Notes under the pieces: generated by a model
Databases searched by the model: none
What the model saw: the letters and a program-made list of their open reading frames with translations, nothing else
Told to the model about the DNA's origin: nothing
In this document: positions 16,890 to 25,873 of the stretch, piece after piece
How positions within the stretch are numbered: the first letter of the stretch is position 1
Layout of the letters: each line of letters starts with the position of its first letter
Made by a program: the position numbers and the translations under genes
NCBI GenBank assembly: GCA_910574635.1
Contig: CAJTCG010000001.1
Location: 248,001-312,000 of the forward strand
DNA length: 64,000 bases
Origin: Oscillospiraceae bacterium
Lineage (GTDB): Bacteria; Bacillota; Clostridia; Oscillospirales; Oscillospiraceae
Direction: 5' to 3'

Positions 16890-18269
16890 TTATGGGGGTG
16901 ATTGGGCGCTCTCCAGCGCGTCCATCTCCCGCAGGGCCCGGAGCTGGATGGGCACGGTGCACAGGAGGGTCAGCACGTCCGCCGCCGATTGGGTCATCTC
17001 CACCCCCAGCAAGCCCAGGGAGCGGGACAGAACATACACCAGGGGGATGAAGAAGATCCCCTGGCGGGACATGGCGATGAAGGTGGCCCCGGCGGTCTTG
17101 CCGATGGTTTGGAGCATCATGTTGCTCATGACAATCCAACTGGAAAGGCATAAGGTGGCGCACTGGAAGCGCAGGGCCATGGCGCCGATTTCAATGACCG
17201 ACCGGTCGTCCCGAAAGAGGGCGACGAGCCGGGGCGCGAAGGCAAAGCCCAGGGCGCTGACCGCCAAAAGAAAGCCGAAGGAGGCCTTTACGCAGAACCA
17301 GAAGCCCTGCCTGACCCGGTGGTAGAGCTTCGCGCCGTAGTTGAAGCCGCAGACGGGCTGGAAGCCCTGGCCAAAGCCAATCATGGCGGACCCGCCGAAC
17401 ATCATGATCCGCTGGACCACCCCCATGGCGGCGATGGCCGCGTCGCCGTAAGGCCCGGCGGCCCGGTTCAGGCAGATGGCGGCCACGCTGGCAAGGCCCT
17501 GCCTCGCCAAAGAGGGGAGGCCCCCCCGGACAATCTGGACGTAATAGGGGAGCTTCAGCTGAACCCGGGAGATGTGGATGTGGAGGTTGCCCCCCTTGGA
17601 GCAGCCCGCCAGAAGGAGGCAGAAGCTGACAAACTGGCTGATGATGGTGGCCCAGGCCGCCCCGGCCACGCCCAAACCGAAGTTGAAAATCAGCAGGGGG
17701 TCCAGGCCGATGTTCAGCACCGCGCCGCTGGCGATGCCCACCATGGCATAGGCCGCCGACCCTTGGTAGCGCAGCTGGTTGTTCAGCACCAGGGAGGAGG
17801 TCATCCAGGGGGCCCCGAAGAGGATGACCCGGAGGTAGGCCTTCGTATAGGGCAGGATGGTGGCGGTGGAGCCCAGGAGCATGGCCAGAGGCTCCAAAAA
17901 GAGCTGGCCCAGAACGCAGATCGCCGTCCCCGCCGCCAGGGCGGAGAAAAAGCCGGTGGCGGCCATATTGCTGGCCTCCTCAAAGTTCTGCTTCCCCAGC
18001 TCTCGGGAGATGAAGTTGCCGCTGCCGTGGCCAAAGAAAAAGCCCACCGCCTGGATGATGGCCATGAGGGAGAAGACCACCCCCACCGCCCCGGTGGCGC
18101 TGTTGCTTTTCAGCATGCCCACGAAGAAGGTGTCCGCCATGTTGTAGAAGGAGGTAACCAGCATGCTGACGATGCAGGGAAGGGCCAGCCGGCAGATCAG
18201 GCGGCTGACGGGAGTCTCGGTCATCTGGCGGAATTTTTGTTCCTGCTTTTCGTCCAAGTGGTCGTCCAT
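16890..18269 (-). CDS. MATE-family efflux transporter
   Basis: 459 aa with twelve hydrophobic segments in two similar halves. The start at 18269 gives MDDHLDEKQEQKFRQMTETP, a normal polar N-terminus for the family, and has an AAAGGCGGGG-like ribosome site. MATE signatures are present: ISRLI...LALPCIVSMLVTSFYN, and the N-terminal NMADTFFVG. MATE proteins expel drugs or metabolites in exchange for Na+ or H+. Single-gene unit, transcribed toward the accessory region. Its substrate cannot be told from sequence. Confidence 0.92.
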   Translation of the reverse strand: MDDHLDEKQEQKFRQMTETPVSRLICRLALPCIVSMLVTSFYNMADTFFVGMLKSNSATGAVGVVFSLMAIIQAVGFFFGHGSGNFISRELGKQNFEEASNMAATGFFSALAAGTAICVLGQLFLEPLAMLLGSTATILPYTKAYLRVILFGAPWMTSSLVLNNQLRYQGSAAYAMVGIASGAVLNIGLDPLLIFNFGLGVAGAAWATIISQFVSFCLLLAGCSKGGNLHIHISRVQLKLPYYVQIVRGGLPSLARQGLASVAAICLNRAAGPYGDAAIAAMGVVQRIMMFGGSAMIGFGQGFQPVCGFNYGAKLYHRVRQGFWFCVKASFGFLLAVSALGFAFAPRLVALFRDDRSVIEIGAMALRFQCATLCLSSWIVMSNMMLQTIGKTAGATFIAMSRQGIFFIPLVYVLSRSLGLLGVEMTQSAADVLTLLCTVPIQLRALREMDALESAQSPP

Positions 18270-18445
18270 ATCGGGCCCCGCCTTTCTCTTTCTGTTCGTT
18301 ATATGCAACCAGTATAACACGGCCCGTCCCGGAACGGAAGCGGGATTTTTACCAAAAGCGCCGGGACGGCGGACGGCCCCGCCGCATAGAATGGGCTAGG
18401 TCCCCGGAAAGCCGGGACCAATTTCCAGGAAACGAGGGATTCCCT

Positions 18446-18787
18446 TTGCGTATCAACGAGGCCTATGAGCACGCGGCCATTCTCCCCTGCCCGGGAGAGG
18501 ACAGCGGCTGCAATAAAATCGTGACCCAATGCGTGGACGTCACCGCGCCGGTGACCCTGGTCCCCACCGCCTCCCTGGGCACCGTTACGGTTGCCTGCCA
18601 GGGCGTGCCGGTGGTAAACTGCACGACCGACCCCTGCGGAACCTCCAGCACCATCACCGTCACCCAGCGGGTCTGCGTCACCATCCCCGTGCGCTACGAC
18701 GTGAGCATGTCTACCTGCGACCCCACCATCTCCTGCGCCGACGGCGGGTCCTGCGGCCCCTGCTCCCCCTGCGGCTGCAAGGCGTAA
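18446..18787 (+). CDS. Cysteine-rich spore-coat or endospore-appendage-like protein
   Basis: 113 aa. The likely start is TTG at 18446 with GAGGGA six bases upstream; no ATG or GTG fits. There is no signal peptide. The middle is beta-rich with alternating Val/Thr (VTAPVTLVPTASLG, STITVTQRVCVTIPVRYDV) and regularly placed cysteines; the C-terminus is GPCSPCGCKA. This pattern is like spore coat and Ena-type appendage subunits (DUF3992), which polymerise through disulfides on endospores. The assignment is by resemblance only. A strong hairpin terminator follows, facing the convergent aro operon. Confidence 0.55.
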   Translation: MRINEAYEHAAILPCPGEDSGCNKIVTQCVDVTAPVTLVPTASLGTVTVACQGVPVVNCTTDPCGTSSTITVTQRVCVTIPVRYDVSMSTCDPTISCADGGSCGPCSPCGCKA

Positions 18788-18806
18788 CCGTCCCACGGTC
18801 CATAGA

Positions 18807-18840
18807 AAGAGGCTCAGCCGCTTTGCGGCTGAGCCTCTTT
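18807..18840. terminator. Bidirectional terminator between spore-like gene and aroQ
   Basis: A perfect 15-bp stem with a TTT loop (18807-18821, 18825-18839) is flanked by A and T runs. It serves both convergent transcripts. Confidence 0.85.
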
Positions 18841-18853
18841 TCCATGCTCGCGC

Positions 18854-19294
18854 TTATTCCGCCAGGAGCTTCAGGCCCGCCAGATAGCCCTGGACGCCCC
18901 GGCCCCGGATGCTGCCGATGCAGGCATCCCGGATGTAGGAGACGTGGCGGAATTCCTCCCGGGCGTCGGGGTCTGAAATATGGACCTCCACCGTGGGGAT
19001 GCCCACGGACTTCACCGCGTCCAGCAGGGCGATGCTGGTGTGGGTGTAGGCTCCGGGGTTAATCAGGATGCCGTCCACCTTGTCGAAGTAGGCCTGCTGG
19101 ATGGCGTCTACCAGGTCCCCTTCGTGGTTGGACTGGAAGAAGGAGACCGTTACCCCCAGCGTTTCCGCCTCGGCGGTGATCATATTCTCCAGATCCACGT
19201 AGTCCGTGTTGCCGTAAATTTCCGGCTGGCGGATGCCCAGCAAATTCATGTTGGGGCCGTTGATCACCAGGATGCGCTTCTTTTTCTCACTCAT
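18854..19294 (-). CDS. aroQ: Type II 3-dehydroquinate dehydratase
   Basis: 146 aa, the usual length. The start at 19294 gives MSEKKKRILVINGPNMNLLG; upstream in-frame codons lie inside the aroEK gene. Type II motifs are clear: GPNMNLLG-R-PEIYG, NPGAYTHTSIALLDA and VEVHISD followed by REEFRHVS. It dehydrates 3-dehydroquinate to 3-dehydroshikimate in the shikimate pathway, as a dodecamer in the cytoplasm. Last gene of the aro operon; its start overlaps the aroEK stop by eight bases. Confidence 0.96.
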   Translation of the reverse strand: MSEKKKRILVINGPNMNLLGIRQPEIYGNTDYVDLENMITAEAETLGVTVSFFQSNHEGDLVDAIQQAYFDKVDGILINPGAYTHTSIALLDAVKSVGIPTVEVHISDPDAREEFRHVSYIRDACIGSIRGRGVQGYLAGLKLLAE

Positions 19295-20519
19295 AAAAAT
19301 CCCTCCAAATTTCTCCGGCGGCTTCCGCCGGGCTGTTGACGTTCCAAATCTCCCGGTCCGCCGCCGCCGTGTACAGCGGGTCCCGGAGGCGCTCCATCTC
19401 CTCCAGCCTCCCGGCCTGGGAGAGGGGGCGGCCCTCGGTGGGCAGGTCCTCCAGCCGCCGCCGGAGGCGGTACACCCGGCCCGTGCGGCGCATGGCGGCC
19501 CGGTTCTCCTCACGGAGGACGGCTCCGCCGCCGGTTGCGATGATCTGCCCGCTCTTGGCGCAGGCCTCCGTTAAAACCTCATGCTCCAGCTGCCGGAAAG
19601 CGCCCTCTCCCTGGGAGGCGAACATCTCCGGGATGGACATGCCCGCCCGGCGGGCGATTTCCCCGTCCAGGTCCACGAAGGGCTTCCCGGACCGCTCCGC
19701 CAGGAGCTTGCCCACGGTGGTCTTGCCGCTGCCGGGCATCCCCACCAGCACAAGGTTCGTCATCTCCCGCCAAAGCCGGGCGGTGATGGCCTCCGTCTCC
19801 CCGTCGGGGATGGGCTTATCAAAAAACAGCTCCTCCGCCCGCTTGGCCTGGTGGACCAGCATGGAAAGCCCCCCGGCATGGCGCAGGCCCAGCGCCTCCG
19901 CCTGTAAAAGAAGGTCCGTCCGCCCGGGGTTGTAAATCACGTCCGCCACGTCCGTCAGGCCCGGGAGGCGGCGCAGATCCACAGGGGCCCCGTCCATATG
20001 GGGCCACATGCCCACGGGGGTGGTGTTGATGAGGACCTCCGCGCCGCCGTGGCGGTCCGGCAGGGTTTCATAATTGTCCGGCCCGGAGCGGGAGACCACC
20101 GCGATCTCCCGGGCTCCCTCCCTCTTCGCCGCCGCCTGGGCGGTGAGGGAGGCCCCGCCGCCGCCTAAAATGACCACCTTTTTCCCCGCCAGGGATATGT
20201 CCGCCCGGCGGAGCATATACAAAAAGCCGTCGATATCCGTGTTATAGCCCGCCAGCTTCCCGTCCCGGCGGACCAGGGTGTTTACGCTTCCAATGGCCTC
20301 CGCCGCCGGGTCGATCGCGCCGCAGAATCTCATCACGTCCCGCTTGTAGGGAATCGTGACGTTCAGCCCGCCGACGTCCTCCCGGCGGAGAAAATCCCCC
20401 AGCTGCTCGGGCTCCAGCTCAAAGAGGCGGTAGCCCCCGCGGCCCAGGGCCTTGTGGATGGGAACGGACCAGCTGTGGCCCAGGCGGCGGCCCAGAAGGC
20501 CGTAACACTTTTCGCTCAT
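19287..20519 (-). CDS. aroEK: Fused shikimate dehydrogenase / shikimate kinase
   Basis: 410 aa carrying two enzymes. Residues about 1-255 are shikimate dehydrogenase: GLNVTIPYK (shikimate-binding lysine), the NADP loop GGGGASLTA and NTTPVGMWP. Residues about 256-410 are shikimate kinase: Walker A GMPGSGKTTVGK, then DLDGEIARRAG and the GGGAVLR loop. Together they catalyse two consecutive pathway steps, 3-dehydroshikimate to shikimate 3-phosphate; the order matches pathway order. No frameshift at the joint. The start overlaps the pheA stop (ATGA). Fusions of these two occur in some Clostridia, so this is uncommon but not unique. Confidence 0.93.
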   Translation of the reverse strand: MSEKCYGLLGRRLGHSWSVPIHKALGRGGYRLFELEPEQLGDFLRREDVGGLNVTIPYKRDVMRFCGAIDPAAEAIGSVNTLVRRDGKLAGYNTDIDGFLYMLRRADISLAGKKVVILGGGGASLTAQAAAKREGAREIAVVSRSGPDNYETLPDRHGGAEVLINTTPVGMWPHMDGAPVDLRRLPGLTDVADVIYNPGRTDLLLQAEALGLRHAGGLSMLVHQAKRAEELFFDKPIPDGETEAITARLWREMTNLVLVGMPGSGKTTVGKLLAERSGKPFVDLDGEIARRAGMSIPEMFASQGEGAFRQLEHEVLTEACAKSGQIIATGGGAVLREENRAAMRRTGRVYRLRRRLEDLPTEGRPLSQAGRLEEMERLRDPLYTAAADREIWNVNSPAEAAGEIWRDFYE

Positions 20520-21652
20520 ACTTCCGCGTAGTTCCCCAGGAAGTGGAACCGGGCGCAGCTGCGCTCCATCTCCTCCAGGCAGGCCCGGACGCTGGGGTCC
20601 CGGAGGTCCGCCTCCAGCTCGATGAAGAAGATGAACTCGAAGTCGCTGCCGCTGACGGGGCAGGACTCCAGCTTGGTCATGTTGATGTCCAGGGCCGCCA
20701 GCTTGGAGAGCATCTCGTACAGGGCGCCGGGCTTGTTCTCAAAGGCGATGATGAGGCTCACCCGGCTGGCTCCGGCGTAGATGGCCGGGTCCTTGGCCAC
20801 GCAGATGAAGCGGGTGTAGTTGTTGTCGCTGTTTTGGATTTGGCCGTTGACGCACTCCAGGCCGTACAGCGCCGCGCAGGGGTGGGAGGAGATGGCGGCG
20901 GCGTGCTTATTTCCCGACCCGGCCACCAGCTTCGCCGCCACGGCGGTGTTGTCGCAAGGGATGACCTTGACTCCTTTGAGGCCGTCTAAGAAGCGGCTGC
21001 ACTGGCCGATGGCCTGGGGATGGGAGTAGATTTCCGTAATCTCCTCCTGCTTCACCCCAGGGAGGGCCAAAAGCTCGTGGCGGATGCAAAGCCGGGTGGA
21101 GCGGACGATGGTGAGGCTGTGCTCCTGCAAAAGCTCATACACCGCCCGGACGGAGCCGTTGGAGCTGTTTTCAATGGGCAGCACGCCGAACCTGCAAAAG
21201 CCCGCCTCCACGGCGGAGACCACCGCGTCGAAGGTCTTGACGTACATGATGCCGCCCCGTGGAAACATCTTGTCACAGGCCGCCTGGGAATTGCCCCCCT
21301 CGATGCCCTGACAGGCGACCAAGCCCGTCTGAGGGAAGAGCTGGTCCCGGTTTTCAAGGCACGCCCGGACCTGGGCCCCCACCTTGGTGGGCGCGTCGAT
21401 GAGCTCCGCCTGGCGGGACCGGGCCAGCTCAAACAGGGTGGAGAAGAGGTGGTAGGCGTAGCGTTCCCGGCTTCCGGCGCTCTCCGTCACCCTGGCCAGC
21501 ACCGCCCGCTCCCGCTCCTTGTTCAAAATGGGGAGATGGTGCTCGTTTTTATAGGCGGCGACCTCCTCCGCCAGGTCCATGCGCTCCAAAAAGAGCCTCA
21601 GCAGTTGCTCGTCTACGGCGTCAATCTTGGCGCGGATATCAGAAAGTTCCAT
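20516..21652 (-). CDS. pheA: Bifunctional chorismate mutase / prephenate dehydratase
   Basis: 378 aa. Residues 1-85 are an AroQ-type chorismate mutase (DIRAKIDAVDEQLLRLFLER). The prephenate dehydratase part (about 100-285) has NSSNGSVRAVYELL and the catalytic TRF motif in NNYTRFICVA. The ACT domain (about 292-370) has NKPGALYEML and ESCPVSGSDFEFIFF, the phenylalanine-binding region for feedback inhibition. It converts chorismate to phenylpyruvate. Located between aroC and aroEK with 14-base and 4-base overlaps. The ACT domain and the operon leader would give phenylalanine control at both enzyme and transcription levels. Confidence 0.95.
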   Translation of the reverse strand: MELSDIRAKIDAVDEQLLRLFLERMDLAEEVAAYKNEHHLPILNKERERAVLARVTESAGSRERYAYHLFSTLFELARSRQAELIDAPTKVGAQVRACLENRDQLFPQTGLVACQGIEGGNSQAACDKMFPRGGIMYVKTFDAVVSAVEAGFCRFGVLPIENSSNGSVRAVYELLQEHSLTIVRSTRLCIRHELLALPGVKQEEITEIYSHPQAIGQCSRFLDGLKGVKVIPCDNTAVAAKLVAGSGNKHAAAISSHPCAALYGLECVNGQIQNSDNNYTRFICVAKDPAIYAGASRVSLIIAFENKPGALYEMLSKLAALDINMTKLESCPVSGSDFEFIFFIELEADLRDPSVRACLEEMERSCARFHFLGNYAEV

Positions 21653-22730
21653 GATTTCCCTCCAACAGCATATCCAAAAGTACGGCGGCGGTCACCGCCT
21701 CCACCACCGGCACCGCCCGGTGGGCAACGCAGGGGTCGTGCCGCCCGTGAACGGTCAGCTCCGACGCCTCCATGGCGGAAAGGCGGACGGTTTTCTGGGG
21801 CCTCCCAATGGACGGCGTGGGCTTCACCGCCGCCCGGAGCACCAGGGGCATCCCCGTGGTGATGCCGCCCAAAATGCCACCGGCGCGGTTGGTCTCCGCC
21901 CGGATTTCGCCGTCCTCCACGGTAAAGGGGTCGTTATTCTCCGAGCCCCGGAGCTCCGCCGCCCGGAAGCCCTCGCCAAACTCCACGCCCTTCACGGCGG
22001 GAATGCCGAAAAGGGCCGCGGCCAGGCGGTTTTCCACCCCGCCGAACATGGGCTCTCCCAGCCCGGCGGGCAGGCCGGCGGCGGCGCACTCGATGACGCC
22101 CCCCACGCTGTCCAGCTCGTTTTTCGCCTCCAAAATGGCGGCGCGCATCCGCTCCCCCGCCGCCTCGTCCAGGACGGGGAAGGGCTTTGCCGCGATTTCT
22201 GAAAAGAGCGCCGCCGTGGGGTACAGGGGGAAGGGCCGGTCGCAAATCCCCGCCACGGAGGCCAGGTGGGCCCCCACGAAGATTCCCCGGCGGGCCAGGA
22301 TCTGCTTGGCAATGCCTCCGGCAACGCACAGGGGCGCCGTCAGCCGCCCGGAGAAGTGGCCCCCGCCCCGCATGTCGGCGTGGCCGCCCCACTTGGCCCA
22401 GGCGGTGAAATCCGCGTGGCCCGGCCGGGGCTTGCCGGCAAGCTCCCCGTAGTCCTTCGAGTGCTGGTCCGCGTTTTTTATCACGGCGCACAGCGGCGCG
22501 CCGCAGGTCTTTCCCCCCTCCAGGCCGGAGAGGAACTCCGGCACGTCGGTTTCCTTCCGGGTGGTGGAGAGGGGGCCCGTTCCCGGCCTCCGGCGGTCCA
22601 GGAAGCGCTGGAGCTCCTCCAAGTCAATCGCCTCCCCGGCGGGGAGGCCGTCCACCACCACGCCGATGGCCTTTCCGTGGGACTGGCCGAAGACGCTGAC
22701 GCGGATGATGTTTCCAAACTCAGAGGACAT
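21639..22730 (-). CDS. aroC: Chorismate synthase
   Basis: 363 aa from ATG 22730, chosen because GGGAGGT lies seven bases upstream and the protein starts MSSEFGNIIRVSVFGQSHG as in the family. Other signatures: DRRRPGTGPLSTTRKETD with the phosphate-binding arginines, and GGHADMRGGGHFSGR. It forms chorismate from EPSP using reduced FMN. Overlaps aroA by 11 bases and pheA by 14 bases. Confidence 0.96.
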   Translation of the reverse strand: MSSEFGNIIRVSVFGQSHGKAIGVVVDGLPAGEAIDLEELQRFLDRRRPGTGPLSTTRKETDVPEFLSGLEGGKTCGAPLCAVIKNADQHSKDYGELAGKPRPGHADFTAWAKWGGHADMRGGGHFSGRLTAPLCVAGGIAKQILARRGIFVGAHLASVAGICDRPFPLYPTAALFSEIAAKPFPVLDEAAGERMRAAILEAKNELDSVGGVIECAAAGLPAGLGEPMFGGVENRLAAALFGIPAVKGVEFGEGFRAAELRGSENNDPFTVEDGEIRAETNRAGGILGGITTGMPLVLRAAVKPTPSIGRPQKTVRLSAMEASELTVHGRHDPCVAHRAVPVVEAVTAAVLLDMLLEGNHGTF

Positions 22731-23943
22731 GGACCGCACCTCCCAGATTCTCGTAATCCCGCCAGAAGTTGGGGTAGGACTTTTTCACCGCCTCCGCCCC
22801 CCGAATGACCACGGGACCCTGGCACCGGGTGGCGGCGATGGCGGCGGCCATGACGATCCGGTGGTCGTTGGCCCCGTCCACCATGCCGCCGGGGAGGGTG
22901 GAGACGCCGTAAACCGTCAGTCCGTCCTCCTCCTCGCTGACCGCGCCCCCAAGGGCCTTCAGCATCCGGGCCACGGTTGTCAGGCGGTCGCTCTCCTTCA
23001 GCCGGAGGCGGGCGGCGTGGGTGAAATGGGTGGTCCCCCGGCGGACGGCGGCCATCACCGCCAGGGGCGGCAGAAGGTCCGGGCAGTCGGAGAGGTTGAT
23101 TTTCACCTCGCCCGTAAGGGCCAGTTTTTTGTAGTGGCCCACCACCGCCGCGTCCCCCTGGGCCGACTGGCCCTTGAGACCCCGGAGCCGCAGGTTGCTT
23201 CCCAGGGAGATAGCGGCGTACCAAAAGGCCGCCTGGGACCAGTCCGCCTCCACAGTCTCCTCAAAGGGGCCGTAGACCCCCGGCTCGACGCCAAAGCCGT
23301 TCAGCGCCGGGGACCAGCGGACATGGACGCCGCACCGGGCCAGCACGCCCATGGTCATGGAGGTGTAGGAGGCGGATTCCAGCTTCGTGGTGCTGATGAC
23401 CACGCTGGGCCCCTCCAGCAGGGGCAGGGCCATCAAAAGGCCTGTAAAAAACTGGCTGGACACGTCCCCCCGAAGGCGGAATTCCCCAGGGGACAGGCTT
23501 CCCCGGACGGTGAGGGCGCCGTCCTCCAGGGCGTAGGAAATCCCCCTCCGGTCAAAGAGGTCGAAATAGGGCTGCTGGGGCCGCTCCATCAGCCGTCCCC
23601 GGCCGGTGAACACGCCCCCCTGGTCCACCGTCAGGGCGATGGGAATCAAAAAGCGCAGGGTGGACCCGGATTCCCCGCAGTCAAATTGGGGCAGATCCCC
23701 GAAGGGGCGGCGCTCGCCGCCGATTCCGGCGATGCGGAGGCCGTCCTCCGCGGCCTCCCAGGAGGCCCCCAGGGCCTCCATGCAGCGGAGGGTGGCCTCG
23801 ATATCCTCGGAGAAGGCCACGTTCTTAACCACGCTGGTCCCCGCCGCCAGGGCGGCGGCGAGAATCCAGCGGTGGGCCAGGGACTTGCTGGGAGGCGGCG
23901 TGACCACGCCGGAGAGGCGGCGGGGGGTAATCTTGACGTCCAT
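22720..23943 (-). CDS. aroA: 3-phosphoshikimate 1-carboxyvinyltransferase (EPSP synthase)
   Basis: 407 aa. Substrate-binding motif PPSKSLAHR near the start and CGESGSTLRFL (about 90) are conserved; LKESDRLTT is near residue 335. It joins shikimate 3-phosphate and PEP to EPSP. Its residue after LAHR is not the usual NASG loop, so the glyphosate class is not obvious by eye. Directly abuts aroB (start codon follows the aroB stop) and overlaps aroC, all in one operon. Confidence 0.95.
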   Translation of the reverse strand: MDVKITPRRLSGVVTPPPSKSLAHRWILAAALAAGTSVVKNVAFSEDIEATLRCMEALGASWEAAEDGLRIAGIGGERRPFGDLPQFDCGESGSTLRFLIPIALTVDQGGVFTGRGRLMERPQQPYFDLFDRRGISYALEDGALTVRGSLSPGEFRLRGDVSSQFFTGLLMALPLLEGPSVVISTTKLESASYTSMTMGVLARCGVHVRWSPALNGFGVEPGVYGPFEETVEADWSQAAFWYAAISLGSNLRLRGLKGQSAQGDAAVVGHYKKLALTGEVKINLSDCPDLLPPLAVMAAVRRGTTHFTHAARLRLKESDRLTTVARMLKALGGAVSEEEDGLTVYGVSTLPGGMVDGANDHRIVMAAAIAATRCQGPVVIRGAEAVKKSYPNFWRDYENLGGAVHVL

Positions 23944-25011
23944 CTACGCCTCCCATCCCGCCCGAATGACGGGCAAAAGATCCGTCACGGGCACGGTTTT
24001 CAATTCGCACAGGCCGATGCGCTTTGGAACCACCAGGGTGATGCTTCCGCCGGAGCGCTTCTTATCCGCAAGCGCCGCCTCCGCCAGGGCCTCGGGGGAA
24101 AACTCCGCGGAAACCGGCAGGCTCAGCTTTTCCAGGCAAGCGCAAATTCGCTTCGCGATTGCTCCATTGGTCCAGTTCAGCCTCTCCGCCGCCCGGGCCA
24201 TGACGGCCAGGCCCGCCGCCACGGCGTGGCCGTGGGGGATGGCATAGCCGCTGCATTTCTCAATGGCGTGGCCTACGGTGTGGCCCAGGTTCAAGAGCTT
24301 CCGCTCTCCCTGCTCCTTCTCGTCCCGCTCCACCACACCGGCCTTGTATTCCACGCACCGGGCGATCACCTCCGCCGGGTCCGCTTTCAGCGTGCCGTCC
24401 TCAAAGAGGGCAAACAGGCCCTCGTCGCAGAGGACCCCGGTTTTCACCGCCTCCGCCGCCCCGCCGGCAAAGACGGCGGGGGGCAGGCTGTTCAAACAGT
24501 CCGTGCCGCAGAGGACGGCGGCGGGCTGGAGGAAGGCCCCGGCCAGGTTTTTCCCGGCCCGGAGGTCAATGGCGGTCTTGCCCCCCACGGAAGAGTCCAC
24601 GGCGGAGAGCAGGGTCGTCGGCATCTGCACATAGCGGATGCCCCGGAGGTACACGGCGGCGGCAAAGCCCGCCATATCCCCCGCCACGCCGCCGCCCAGG
24701 GCGATAAGGCAGTCGGAGCGGGTCAAGCGCTCCTTTGCCAAAAACTCCAAAATGTCCGACAGGGTGGAGACGTTCTTGCTCTCCTCCCCGGCGGGAAATT
24801 CATAGGCGCTGACGGCATAGCCCGCCGCTTTCAGGCTCTCCGTCACCGTCTCCAGGTACAGCGGCCCCACGGTGGAATCGGTGACCACCGCCATATGGCA
24901 GGGGGGGATCACCTCCCGCAGCCGCCGCCCGCAGTCCTTCAAAAGGCCCGGGCCGATGGTGACCGTATAGGCGGGAACGGTGTTCACCCGTATCTCTTTA
25001 TAGTCCGGCAT
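23944..25011 (-). CDS. aroB: 3-dehydroquinate synthase
   Basis: 355 aa. NAD+-binding GGGVAGDMAGF and PTTLLSAVDSSVGGKTAID are intact, as are metal ligands in GHTVGHAIEK. It converts DAHP to 3-dehydroquinate. Starts 13 bases after the tyrA stop, with GGAGGACC as ribosome site. Confidence 0.96.
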   Translation of the reverse strand: MPDYKEIRVNTVPAYTVTIGPGLLKDCGRRLREVIPPCHMAVVTDSTVGPLYLETVTESLKAAGYAVSAYEFPAGEESKNVSTLSDILEFLAKERLTRSDCLIALGGGVAGDMAGFAAAVYLRGIRYVQMPTTLLSAVDSSVGGKTAIDLRAGKNLAGAFLQPAAVLCGTDCLNSLPPAVFAGGAAEAVKTGVLCDEGLFALFEDGTLKADPAEVIARCVEYKAGVVERDEKEQGERKLLNLGHTVGHAIEKCSGYAIPHGHAVAAGLAVMARAAERLNWTNGAIAKRICACLEKLSLPVSAEFSPEALAEAALADKKRSGGSITLVVPKRIGLCELKTVPVTDLLPVIRAGWEA

Positions 25012-25024
25012 GGGCGGTCCTCCT

Positions 25025-25861
25025 TCAATTTCCTCCGGCGGTGGCTTTCAGCTCCCGGCCCTCCCGGAGAAGGGCCCGGACCCGCTCCGCGTCGCCGGAT
25101 TTCAGGGCCTTGGAATAGGCGGTGAGGTTCTCAATCAGAATATCCAGCTCCTTCACCAAATAGTCCGCGTCATCTAAAAACAGCTCCGTCCACATGTCCT
25201 CGTCCAGCCGGGCCACCCGGGTCATGTCCTGGAAGCTCCCGGCGGAAAAGCCCCGGCGGCGCTGGGCCTCCGGCGATTTTACATAGGCGCTGGAGGTGAT
25301 GTGGGCCAGCTGGGAGGTGAAGGCGATGATGCGGTCGTGCTCCTCCGGGTCCGAGAAGGTGAGCCCGGCAAAGCCGATATCCAGGAAGAAGGCCTTCAAG
25401 GTCTCCAGAAGCTGCATGTCCGTCCGCTTGTCCGGGGTGAGAATCATGGAGGCTCCCACATACAAATCCTCGGAAGAGGCGGTGAAGCCGCCCCGCTCCC
25501 GTCCCGCCATGGGGTGCCCGCCGATGTAGGCGAAGCCGTGGGCCTCCGCCAGGGGGGCCAGGGCCTCCACCACCACCCGCTTCACGCCGCACAGGTCCAC
25601 CACGATGGCGGACTTGGCGATTTGGCCCGCGTGGTCCCGCACCCACTTCACCGCCGCGCCGGGGCAGATGGCCACCAGAAGCAAATCGCACCGGGGCAGG
25701 CTCTCCTCCGTCAGGGGGCCGTCGATGGCCCCGCTCATCCGGGCCAGGGCCATGGTTTCCTGGTCCAGGTCCGCGCCGTAGACGGTGTGGGCCGTCCGGG
25801 CCTTGACGCTTTTCGCCATGGAGCCGCCGATAAGCCCCAGGCCCACAATGCCGACGTTCAT
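25025..25861 (-). CDS. tyrA: Prephenate dehydrogenase
   Basis: 278 aa. NAD-binding GLGLIGGSMAKS at residues 6-17. GGHPMAGRERGGF (about 115) carries the catalytic histidine region. No ACT domain, so feedback by tyrosine is not evident in the protein. It oxidatively decarboxylates prephenate to 4-hydroxyphenylpyruvate for tyrosine. Second gene of the operon, 12 bases after aroF. With tyrA and pheA both present, the operon makes both Tyr and Phe, matching the mix of codons in the leader peptide. Confidence 0.94.
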   Translation of the reverse strand: MNVGIVGLGLIGGSMAKSVKARTAHTVYGADLDQETMALARMSGAIDGPLTEESLPRCDLLLVAICPGAAVKWVRDHAGQIAKSAIVVDLCGVKRVVVEALAPLAEAHGFAYIGGHPMAGRERGGFTASSEDLYVGASMILTPDKRTDMQLLETLKAFFLDIGFAGLTFSDPEEHDRIIAFTSQLAHITSSAYVKSPEAQRRRGFSAGSFQDMTRVARLDEDMWTELFLDDADYLVKELDILIENLTAYSKALKSGDAERVRALLREGRELKATAGGN

Positions 25862-25873
25862 CTTCCGCCCTCC

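Noticed and set aside
22561..25125. 854-codon plus-strand frame across aroC-aroA-aroB
   Set aside because: Shadow of minus-strand genes in high-GC DNA; glycine/histidine/alanine-rich translation, no ribosome site, real enzymes on the other strand.
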